Made by a program: the position numbers and the translations under genes
NCBI GenBank assembly: GCA_002350805.1
Contig: DEFO01000010.1
Coordinates: forward strand, 9,846 to 19,568
From: Prevotella sp. UBA2850
Lineage (GTDB): Bacteria; Bacteroidota; Bacteroidia; Bacteroidales; Bacteroidaceae
Length of the DNA stretch: 9,723 nt
Direction of reading: 5' to 3'
The notes under the pieces: generated by a model
Told to the model about the DNA's origin: nothing
Databases searched by the model: none
The model's input: only the letters and a program-made list of their open reading frames with translations
In this document: positions 1 through 5,936 of the stretch, piece by piece
Layout of the letters: the number at the start of each line of letters is the position of its first letter
How positions within the stretch are numbered: position 1 is the first letter of the stretch

Positions 1-359
1 ACAACGTCATCGACATGATGGAAGAACAGAAGTCTGTCACGCAGATGGGCGGCACCATGCGACTTGGCGCTTATGATTGCGAACTCACCGAAGGCAGCCG
101 TGCCTGTGAAGCATACGGAGGCACGACAAAGATTAGCGAAAGGCATCGGCATCGCTATGAGTTCAATAATACATATAAAGAGAAATATGAGGTCAGGGGC
201 ATGAAGTGCGTAGGCATCAATCCCGGCACAAACCTTGTTGAGATTGTGGAAATACCGCCCCCACGTTGGTACATCGGAACGCAGTTCCACCCTGAATACT
301 CCTCAACGGTGCTACATCCGCATCCCTTGTTCATTTCGTTTATAAAAGCTTGCATCTGA
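1..359 (+). CDS. pyrG: CTP synthase, C-terminal end of the glutaminase domain (5' partial)
   Basis: CTP synthase converts UTP, ATP and glutamine to CTP in the cytoplasm, the last step of de novo pyrimidine nucleotide synthesis. Only about the last 119 residues are present; the frame is open to the left edge (it reads NVIDMMEEQK from position 3), so the start and the synthetase domain lie outside. The visible part is the end of the class I glutamine amidotransferase domain: the GGTMRLGAYDCEL stretch, the ERHRHRYEFNN motif, and QFHPEYSS, whose His (288-290) and Glu (294-296) complete the Cys-His-Glu triad; the Cys is upstream of the window. The end, HPHPLFISFIKACI, is normal for the family. TGA is followed by one base and then the purF ATG, so the two are probably cotranscribed and perhaps translationally coupled. 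Identification is firm; it matches Bacteroidales PyrG as remembered. Confidence 0.95.
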   Translation, partial: NVIDMMEEQKSVTQMGGTMRLGAYDCELTEGSRACEAYGGTTKISERHRHRYEFNNTYKEKYEVRGMKCVGINPGTNLVEIVEIPPPRWYIGTQFHPEYSSTVLHPHPLFISFIKACI

Positions 360-360
360 T

Positions 361-2106
361 ATGGAACAGTTAAAACATGAATGCGGTGTGGCATTGATAA
401 GGCTGTTGAAGCCGCAAGACTATTATAAAGAAAAGTATGGCACAGCGTCCTATGGCCTTGGCAAGCTCTATCTGATGATGGAGAAGCAGCATAACCGTGG
501 ACAGGAAGGGGCTGGCATTGCCTGTGTGAACATGGACGCGCCTGTTGGCTCGGAGTACATGTTTCGTGAGAAGGCGATGGGCAAAGATGCCATCACAGAA
601 GTGTTCGAAAGCCTCCCCAAAGGGGGAGGTTGGGAGGGGGCTTCTCTTTATATGGGACACCTGCGCTACAGCACGACAGGCAAGAGCGGCTTGCAGTACG
701 TTCATCCTTTCCTGCGCCGCAACAACTGGCGGGCAAAGAACCTCTGTCTTTGCGGCAACTTCAACATGACGAACATCGACGAGATATTCACGAAGATGGT
801 CAGGCAGGGACAGTCGCCGCGCATCTACAGCGACTCCTACATCACACTCGAACTGATGGGGCATCGCCTGGACCGAGAAGTGGAACGCCTCTTTGTCGAA
901 GCTAAAACAAAAGGACTGGAAGGCACAGACATCACCCATTACATCGAAGCAGGCGTGCAGATGGCAAATGTATTGCGCACCACGATGGCAGACTACGACG
1001 GAGGCTACGTGATGTGCGGCATGACAGGCAGCGGCGAGATGTTTGCTATGCGCGACCCTTGGGGCATACGGCCTGCCTTCTTCTATAGGGACGATGAAGT
1101 TGTGGCCGTTGCCAGTGAGCGTGCCGTATTGCAGACGACCTTCGGCCTCACCTGCGATGACGTTCAGGAGTTGCCGGCAGGCCAGGCGCTCATCGTGCAT
1201 AAGAACGGCGCCTCTGCTTTGGAAACAATCCTGGAGTCCAAGAAGCAGACGAGATGTTCGTTCGAGCGCATCTACTTCAGTCGTGGTTCCGACCGCGACA
1301 TCTACCGTGAGCGCAAACAACTTGGGCAGCAGCTCACAGCACCCATTCTCAAGGCCATCGACGGTGACACCGAGCATACTGTCTTTTCCTTCATTCCTAA
1401 CACAGCCGAGGTTGCATTTTATGGAATGATGCAGGGTCTGCGAAGCCAGGGACTAAACGTACGGAGCGAAAAGGTGGCATGGAAGGACATCAAACTGCGA
1501 ACCTTCATCACGGAAGCAGGCTCGCGCAACGACCTTGCCTCGCATGTCTATGACATCACCTACGGCTCCCTGCGGCCATACGAAGACAACCTTGTCATCA
1601 TTGACGACAGCATTGTTCGGGGCACTACTTTGAAGGAAAGCATCTTCAAGATACTCGACCGCTTGCATCCTCGGAAGATAGTAATGGTGAGCAGTTCGCC
1701 ACAGATTCGCTACCCCGACTACTATGGCATCGACATGGCGCACCTGGAGGAGTTCTGTGCTTTTCGTGCCGCCATCGCCCTCATCGAAGAGCGCGGTATG
1801 TGGCAACTAATCACAGACACTTACGAGTCATGTCTTTCTGAGCTCCGTAAGCCAGCAGCAGAGCAACGCAACTGCGTCAGTGCCATCTACGAACCGTTCA
1901 GCATTGAAGACATCAACGGGAAGGTGGCCGAAATGCTTCGTCCCGCAGGAATGCAAGCACCGGTGGAGTTCGTCTTTCAGACAATCGAAGGCTTGCACGC
2001 CGCTTGCCCTGAGCACCAAGGCGACTGGTACTTCACAGGAAATTATCCCACTCCAGGCGGCAACCGTCTCGTCAACCAAGCATTTGTGAAATATAGCCCC
2101 CTCTAA
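361..2106 (+). CDS. purF: Amidophosphoribosyltransferase (PurF family, long Bacteroidales-type form)
   Basis: The enzyme transfers glutamine-derived ammonia to PRPP to make phosphoribosylamine, the first committed step of purine synthesis. The protein has 581 residues, longer than the roughly 480-505 of classical PurF. It opens MEQLKHECGVALI: Cys8 after Glu7 fits the Ntn-hydrolase nucleophile exposed by removal of a short propeptide, as in Bacillus PurF. Class II glutaminase landmarks follow: HNRGQEGAG near 50, GHLRYSTTG near 98-106, CGNFNMTN near 131 and DPWGIRPAF near 231. The PRPP loop IIDDSIVRGTT (413-423) marks the phosphoribosyltransferase domain. Near the C-terminus YFTGNYPTPGG has Tyr where Fe-S cluster PurF proteins have a Cys, so a cluster is unlikely. 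Two oddities come from repeat DNA: residues 84-94 are encoded by a palindromic repeat, and the last three residues and stop (Ser-Pro-Leu-TAA) lie at the edge of another. The start is the ATG one base after the pyrG stop. Confidence 0.9.
   Translation: MEQLKHECGVALIRLLKPQDYYKEKYGTASYGLGKLYLMMEKQHNRGQEGAGIACVNMDAPVGSEYMFREKAMGKDAITEVFESLPKGGGWEGASLYMGHLRYSTTGKSGLQYVHPFLRRNNWRAKNLCLCGNFNMTNIDEIFTKMVRQGQSPRIYSDSYITLELMGHRLDREVERLFVEAKTKGLEGTDITHYIEAGVQMANVLRTTMADYDGGYVMCGMTGSGEMFAMRDPWGIRPAFFYRDDEVVAVASERAVLQTTFGLTCDDVQELPAGQALIVHKNGASALETILESKKQTRCSFERIYFSRGSDRDIYRERKQLGQQLTAPILKAIDGDTEHTVFSFIPNTAEVAFYGMMQGLRSQGLNVRSEKVAWKDIKLRTFITEAGSRNDLASHVYDITYGSLRPYEDNLVIIDDSIVRGTTLKESIFKILDRLHPRKIVMVSSSPQIRYPDYYGIDMAHLEEFCAFRAAIALIEERGMWQLITDTYESCLSELRKPAAEQRNCVSAIYEPFSIEDINGKVAEMLRPAGMQAPVEFVFQTIEGLHAACPEHQGDWYFTGNYPTPGGNRLVNQAFVKYSPL
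611..642 (+). repeat. C-rich/G-rich palindromic repeat read in frame within purF
   Basis: CCTCCCC (612-618) and GGGGAGG (623-629) form a perfect 7-bp stem with a 4-nt loop, followed by a G-rich tail (TTGGGAGGGGGCTT, 630-643). The reverse complement of the whole unit aligns with the repeat at 2096-2124 (AGCCCCCTC, then C/T-rich spacer, then CTCCCCCTTT and GGGGAG), so the two are copies of one family in opposite orientation. Here it is translated as S84-L-P-K-G-G-G-W-E-G-A94, between a normal N-terminal part and the conserved LYMGHLRYSTTG, where PurF proteins vary in length. Confidence 0.7.
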
Positions 2107-2151
2107 CTCCCCCTTTTGGGGGAGAAGACCCCCTAATCCCCCTTAGGGGGA
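2096..2151 (+). repeat. Double palindromic C/G repeat at the end of purF
   Basis: Two neighbouring hairpins sit between purF and glmS. The first is CTCCCCC (2107-2113), loop TTTT, GGGGGAG (2118-2124). The second is CCCCCTAA (2129-2136) pairing with TTAGGGGG (2143-2150), with the alternative inner fold TCCCCC/GGGGGA. The unit starts inside the purF frame: AGC CCC CTC TAA gives the last residues and stop. It belongs to the same family as the inverted copy at 611-642. As RNA it could slow 3' exonucleases or attenuate transcription into glmS, but there is no U-tract right after the stems, so a classical terminator is not supported. Confidence 0.75.
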
Positions 2152-2186
2152 ATAAATAATGAAATGACTTAATCATACATAAATTT

Positions 2187-2211
2187 AAATTGTCAAATAG
2201 TAAATAATGTT
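2187..2211 (+). promoter_or_regulatory. A/T-rich leader of glmS, shared with asnB and carA
   Basis: This is the A/T-rich stretch just before the glmS ATG. AAATAGTAAATAA-NN-TT followed by ATGTGTGGAAT (2195-2222) matches 4218-4245 before and into asnB at 26 of 28 positions. Its AAATTGTCAAAT (2187-2198) is the exact reverse complement of 5909-5920 in the carA leader. There is no purine-rich Shine-Dalgarno sequence, which fits Bacteroidota, where A-rich leaders help initiation. I could not find a clear TTTG/TAnnTTTG promoter, so I call only a probable translation leader. Confidence 0.45.
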
Positions 2212-4056
2212 ATGTGTGGAATTGTAGGATACATCGGAACGAAGAAAGCCTATCCGATACTGATTAAGGGCCTGAAACGCCTGGAGTATCGTGGCTACGA
2301 CAGTGCCGGAGTGGCAATGATCAGCGACTGCGGCGAGCTCAACGTGTACAAGACCAAAGGAAAGGTTGACAACCTGACCGACTATTGCAGCGACAAGGAC
2401 GTGACGGGCTGCGTGGGTATCGCCCATACGCGTTGGGCGACGCATGGCGAGCCGTCGGCCCGCAACGCTCACCCTCACTATTCCCGGAGCCAGAACCTTG
2501 CCATCATCCATAATGGCATCATCGAGAACTACGCCGACATCAAGATGCAGCTGCAGACGAAAGGCGTGGAGTTCAAGAGCGACACAGACACAGAGGTGCT
2601 GGTGCAGTTCGTGGAGTACATCATGGTGAAGAAGAACCTCCCGTTGCTCGAAGCCGTGCAGGTGGCACTCCATCAGGTGATAGGAGCCTACGCCATCGCC
2701 ATCGTCGACAAGCGCGAGCCCCGGCAGATTATAGCAGCACGCAAGCAGAGCCCACTCGTGGTGGGTATCGGCCAGGACGAGTTCTTCCTGGGCTCCGACG
2801 CCAGTCCCATCATCGACTACACCGACAAGGTGGTCTATCTGGACGACGGCAACATCGCGGTCATCCGCTTGGGCGAGGAACTGAAGGTGCTGAGCATCCT
2901 CGGCAAAGAACAGCAACTGAAGGTGAGCACCGTGGACCTCAACCTCGGACAGATAGAGAAGGGCGGCTACGAACACTTCATGCTGAAGGAAATCTTCGAG
3001 CAGCCCGAGTGCCTGAAGAACTGTATGCGAGGGCGCATCAACGTCGAGGGTAATCATGTGACGCTGTCGGCCATGATCGACCATCGCAGGCAGTTGCTTG
3101 GCGCGAAGCGTATCGTCATCGTGGCATGCGGCACGTCTTGGCACGCCGGACTCATTGCCGGACAGCTCTTCGAAAGCTTGTGTCACATCCCATGCGAAGT
3201 GGAGTATGCCTCGGAATTCCGCTATCGTAACCCCGTCGTGACGAAGGACGATGTGGTGATAGCCATTTCGCAGAGCGGCGAGACCGCCGACACGCTGGCC
3301 GCCATCCAGCTTGCCAAACAGAAAGGAGCCTTCATCTACGGCATATGCAACGCCATTGGTTCCAGCATCCCAAGGGCCACAGACACGGGGACGTACATCC
3401 ATGTCGGCCCGGAAATCGGAGTTGCATCCACCAAGGCCTTCACCGGACAGCTGACCGTGCTCACCATGCTGGCACTATGCCTGGCTTCTGAGCGGAAGAC
3501 CATCTCCGAGGAGCTGTATCGGCAGATGGTCAGGGAGCTCACCCTGATTCCTGCCAAGATGGAGCAAGCCCTCAAGACCAATGAGCAAATAGCCCTCCTT
3601 GCCCCCATCTTCACCTATACCCGGAATTGCCTCTACCTTGGGCGCGGCTACAACTATCCCTTGGCCCTGGAAGGTGCACTGAAACTGAAGGAAATCTCCT
3701 ACATTCACGCCGAAGGCTATCCCGCTGCAGAGATGAAGCACGGCCCCATCGCCCTCATCGACAGCGAAATGCCCGTCTTCGTCATTGCCACACGCGACAG
3801 ACTCTACGAGAAGGTCATCTCGAACATACAGGAGGTCAGGGCGCGAGGCGGACGAATCACGGCGCTCGTCACTGAGGGCGACACGCAGATACAGAGGTTT
3901 GCCGACCATATCATCACCCTTCCCGACACTCTCGAGTGCTTCCAGCCGCTCATTGCCAGCATCCCCCTCCAGCTGATGGCCTACCATATCGCTGTCTGCA
4001 AAGGCAAAGACGTTGACCGCCCGAGGAACCTTGCCAAGAGCGTAACGGTGGAATAA
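2212..4056 (+). CDS. glmS: Glutamine--fructose-6-phosphate aminotransferase (isomerizing)
   Basis: GlmS makes glucosamine-6-phosphate from fructose-6-phosphate and glutamine in the cytoplasm, feeding UDP-GlcNAc for peptidoglycan and lipopolysaccharide. The 614-residue length agrees with the family (609 in E. coli). The start MCGIVGYIG places the nucleophile at Cys2 once Met is removed, which fixes the start codon. Class II glutaminase motifs are HTRWATHGEPS (H72, R74, W75) and HNGIIENYADI. Two sugar-isomerase (SIS) domains follow: ACGTSWHAG (305-313) and SQSGETADTL (353-362) in the first, then LGRGYNYPLALEGALKLKE and EGYPAAEMKHGPIAL in the second. The protein ends in DRPRNLAKSVTVE; the Lys in KSVTVE is the conserved fructose-phosphate-binding lysine. 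All key residues are present and the gene looks intact. It follows purF after 105 nt containing palindromic repeats and an A/T-rich leader, so it may have its own promoter or be the third gene of one long transcript. Confidence 0.97.
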   Translation: MCGIVGYIGTKKAYPILIKGLKRLEYRGYDSAGVAMISDCGELNVYKTKGKVDNLTDYCSDKDVTGCVGIAHTRWATHGEPSARNAHPHYSRSQNLAIIHNGIIENYADIKMQLQTKGVEFKSDTDTEVLVQFVEYIMVKKNLPLLEAVQVALHQVIGAYAIAIVDKREPRQIIAARKQSPLVVGIGQDEFFLGSDASPIIDYTDKVVYLDDGNIAVIRLGEELKVLSILGKEQQLKVSTVDLNLGQIEKGGYEHFMLKEIFEQPECLKNCMRGRINVEGNHVTLSAMIDHRRQLLGAKRIVIVACGTSWHAGLIAGQLFESLCHIPCEVEYASEFRYRNPVVTKDDVVIAISQSGETADTLAAIQLAKQKGAFIYGICNAIGSSIPRATDTGTYIHVGPEIGVASTKAFTGQLTVLTMLALCLASERKTISEELYRQMVRELTLIPAKMEQALKTNEQIALLAPIFTYTRNCLYLGRGYNYPLALEGALKLKEISYIHAEGYPAAEMKHGPIALIDSEMPVFVIATRDRLYEKVISNIQEVRARGGRITALVTEGDTQIQRFADHIITLPDTLECFQPLIASIPLQLMAYHIAVCKGKDVDRPRNLAKSVTVE

Positions 4057-4234
4057 AAAAGCCTTTGAGCCACAGAGACATGAATGGAATGAAGAAAAGC
4101 GAACCTCGGCATCTCGAATTTCCGCGTGCGACGAAGTTGATCGCCGCACGCTGAGAATGTCCTCACCCCTTACCCCTCTCCCGTGGGAGAGGGAGAAATG
4201 GTAAATGGGTAATGATTAAATAGTAAATAACATT
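4057..4234 (+). other. Intergenic region glmS-asnB
   Basis: This gap of 178 nt holds no convincing gene. It contains a weak inverted repeat (GCGTGCG at 4124-4130 with CGCACGC at 4145-4151, 14-nt loop), a strong hairpin at 4174-4193 and the A/T-rich asnB leader from about 4211. The first part (TTTGAGCCACAGAGACATGAA) resembles dispersed intergenic sequence I associate with Bacteroidota, but I cannot verify that here. No clear terminator with a U-tract and no consensus Bacteroidota promoter is visible. Confidence 0.5.
4165..4194 (+). repeat. Palindromic hairpin repeat upstream of asnB
   Basis: CCCTCTCCC (4174-4182) and GGGAGAGGG (4185-4193) are perfectly complementary around GT, preceded by a C-rich arm ACCCCTTA. 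The layout (C-rich arm, TAA/TTA spacer, C/T-rich stem, short loop, G/A-rich stem) parallels the purF copies, although the sequence is different enough to be a separate subfamily. It ends 41 nt before the asnB ATG and would lie in the 5' untranslated RNA of any transcript reading through from glmS. Confidence 0.6.
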
Positions 4235-5899
4235 ATGTGTGGAATAGTATCAATCTTCAACATCAAGAAGCAGACGCACGAGCTTCGCGATAAGGCTCTG
4301 CGCATGAGTCAGAAAATCAGACACCGTGGTCCGGACTGGAGCGGCATCTATTGTGGCGGTTCGGCCATCCTTGCCCACGAACGTCTCTCTATCGTCGACC
4401 CCGAGAGCGGCGGCCAGCCTTTGTTCTCGCCCGACAGGAAGGTGGTGCTGGCCGTCAACGGCGAGATCTACAATCATCAGGAGATTCGCCGCCAATATGC
4501 CGGACGTTACGACTTCCAGACGGGCAGCGACTGCGAAGTCATCCTTGCGCTCTATCGCGACAAAGGCATCGACTTCCTGGAGAACATCTCCGGCATCTTT
4601 GCCTTCGCCCTTTACGACGAAGAGAAGGATGCCTTCCTGATAGCCCGCGACCCCATCGGCGTGATACCTCTGTATATAGGCTATGACAGCGACGCCACCG
4701 TGTATGTTGCCTCCGAACTGAAGGCACTCGAAGGTCAATGTGAGCGATACGAACCCTTCCTGCCAGGGCATTACTATTGGAGCAAAGAGCCTGGTATGAA
4801 ACGCTACTACCATCGTGACTGGTTTGAATATGATGCTGTGAAGAATAACGAAGCAAGCGTTGACGCTATTCGTGATGCTCTCAAGGACTCGGTGAGGCGT
4901 CAGTTGATGTCCGACGTTCCCTATGGCGTACTGCTCAGCGGCGGACTTGACTCTTCTGTCATCTCTGCTATTGCCGAGAAGTTCAGCGAGCATCGCATAG
5001 AGGACAACTCGCAGACACGCGCCTATTGGCCTCGTCTGCATTCCTTCGCGGTAGGCTTGAAGGGGGCTCCCGACTTGGCAAAAGCAAAGCTGGTGGCCGA
5101 CCATATCGGCACCGTACATCACGAAATCAACTACACCATACAGGAGGGGCTTGATGCCATACGCGATGTCATCTACTTCATCGAGACATACGACGTGACG
5201 ACTGTCCGTGCTTCCACTCCGATGTATCTCCTTGCCCGTGTCATCAAATCGATGGGCATCAAGATGGTACTCAGTGGCGAAGGAGCAGACGAGGTGTTTG
5301 GCGGCTATCTCTATTTCCACAAAGCACCGAGCGCAAAGGCATTCCACGAGGAGACCGTCCGCAAGCTCAGCAAGCTTCACTACTACGACTGTCTCCGTGC
5401 CAACAAGAGCCTATCGGCCTGGGGCGTAGAGGGACGTGTGCCTTTCCTCGACAAGGAGTTCCTCGACGTGGCCATGCGTACAAATCCCGATGCAAAGATG
5501 TGCCCTGGCTCAACGATTGAGAAGAAAATAGTCCGCGAAGCCTTTGCCGATATGTTGCCGGCAGAGATTGCTTGGCGGCAGAAGGAGCAGTTCAGCGACG
5601 GCGTGGGCTATTCATGGATTGACACATTGAAGAAGATTACCTCCGAAGCTGTCAGCGACGAACAGATGGCACATGCGGCAGAACGTTTCCCCATCAATCC
5701 GCCGCTCAACAAGGAGGAGTACTACTATCGCAGCATCTTCGCCGAGTATTTCCCAAGCGAGTCTGCTGCGCGAAGCGTAAACCAAGAGGCAAGCGTGGCG
5801 TGCTCGACAGCCATCGCCCTTGAATGGGATGCTGCTTTCAAGAACATGAACGACCCAAGTGGAAGAGCTGTCAAGGGGGTTCACGAACAAGCTTATTAG
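4235..5899 (+). CDS. asnB: Asparagine synthase (glutamine-hydrolysing), AsnB type
   Basis: AsnB makes asparagine from aspartate, glutamine and ATP, giving AMP and pyrophosphate. The 554-residue length equals that of E. coli AsnB. The N-terminal class II glutaminase domain starts MCGIVSIFN with the nucleophile at Cys2, which defines the start. It includes HRGPDWSGIY near 30, HERLSIVDPESGGQPL and the glutamine-binding NGEIYNH (N75). The synthetase domain carries the ATP-pyrophosphatase loop LLSGGLDSSV (S235 to D239), then ETYDVTTVRASTPMYLLAR, LSGEGADEVFGGYLYFHKAP and VEGRVPFLDKEF, all diagnostic for AsnB rather than for the lasso-peptide or antibiotic relatives. It sits between glmS and carA in a glutamine-using cluster. 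The C-terminal region after about residue 515 is variable. Nothing suggests damage. Confidence 0.96.
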   Translation: MCGIVSIFNIKKQTHELRDKALRMSQKIRHRGPDWSGIYCGGSAILAHERLSIVDPESGGQPLFSPDRKVVLAVNGEIYNHQEIRRQYAGRYDFQTGSDCEVILALYRDKGIDFLENISGIFAFALYDEEKDAFLIARDPIGVIPLYIGYDSDATVYVASELKALEGQCERYEPFLPGHYYWSKEPGMKRYYHRDWFEYDAVKNNEASVDAIRDALKDSVRRQLMSDVPYGVLLSGGLDSSVISAIAEKFSEHRIEDNSQTRAYWPRLHSFAVGLKGAPDLAKAKLVADHIGTVHHEINYTIQEGLDAIRDVIYFIETYDVTTVRASTPMYLLARVIKSMGIKMVLSGEGADEVFGGYLYFHKAPSAKAFHEETVRKLSKLHYYDCLRANKSLSAWGVEGRVPFLDKEFLDVAMRTNPDAKMCPGSTIEKKIVREAFADMLPAEIAWRQKEQFSDGVGYSWIDTLKKITSEAVSDEQMAHAAERFPINPPLNKEEYYYRSIFAEYFPSESAARSVNQEASVACSTAIALEWDAAFKNMNDPSGRAVKGVHEQAY

Positions 5900-5907
5900 G
5901 ATTTAGC

Positions 5908-5930
5908 AATTTGACAATTTACAATTTGAC
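5908..5930 (+). repeat. Short A/T tandem repeat before carA
   Basis: Three near-identical units in a row, AATTTGAC, AATTTAC and AATTTGAC, fill most of the 37-nt gap between the asnB stop and the carA ATG. The 12-mer ATTTGACAATTT (5909-5920) is the reverse complement of 2187-2198 in the glmS leader. With no Shine-Dalgarno sequence visible, this stretch probably acts as the carA ribosome-loading leader. It could also bind a regulator, but nothing proves that. Confidence 0.5.
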
Positions 5931-5936
5931 TATAAG

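Noticed and set aside
370..1377. Minus-strand open frame of 335 codons opposite purF
   Set aside because: It is antisense to conserved PurF sequence, with no motif and no plausible leader.
2185..3402. Long minus-strand open frame of 405 codons opposite glmS
   Set aside because: It lies wholly opposite a clear, motif-complete glmS. The protein is rich in His, Val and Leu, as expected from antisense translation of a GC-rich gene, and has no recognisable domain.
4124..4151. GC-rich inverted repeat (GCGTGCG/CGCACGC) after glmS as a terminator
   Set aside because: It has a 7-bp stem, a 14-nt loop and no U-tract, about 70 nt after the stop; too weak to call.
4250..5380. Minus-strand open frame of 376 codons opposite asnB
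   Set aside because: It is an antisense shadow of AsnB; the plus-strand protein has every expected motif.
5900..5936. Bacteroidota -7/-33 promoter for carA
   Set aside because: TACAATTTG resembles TAnnTTTG but has the wrong spacing, and the TTTG upstream is too close, so the match is explained by the tandem A/T repeat.
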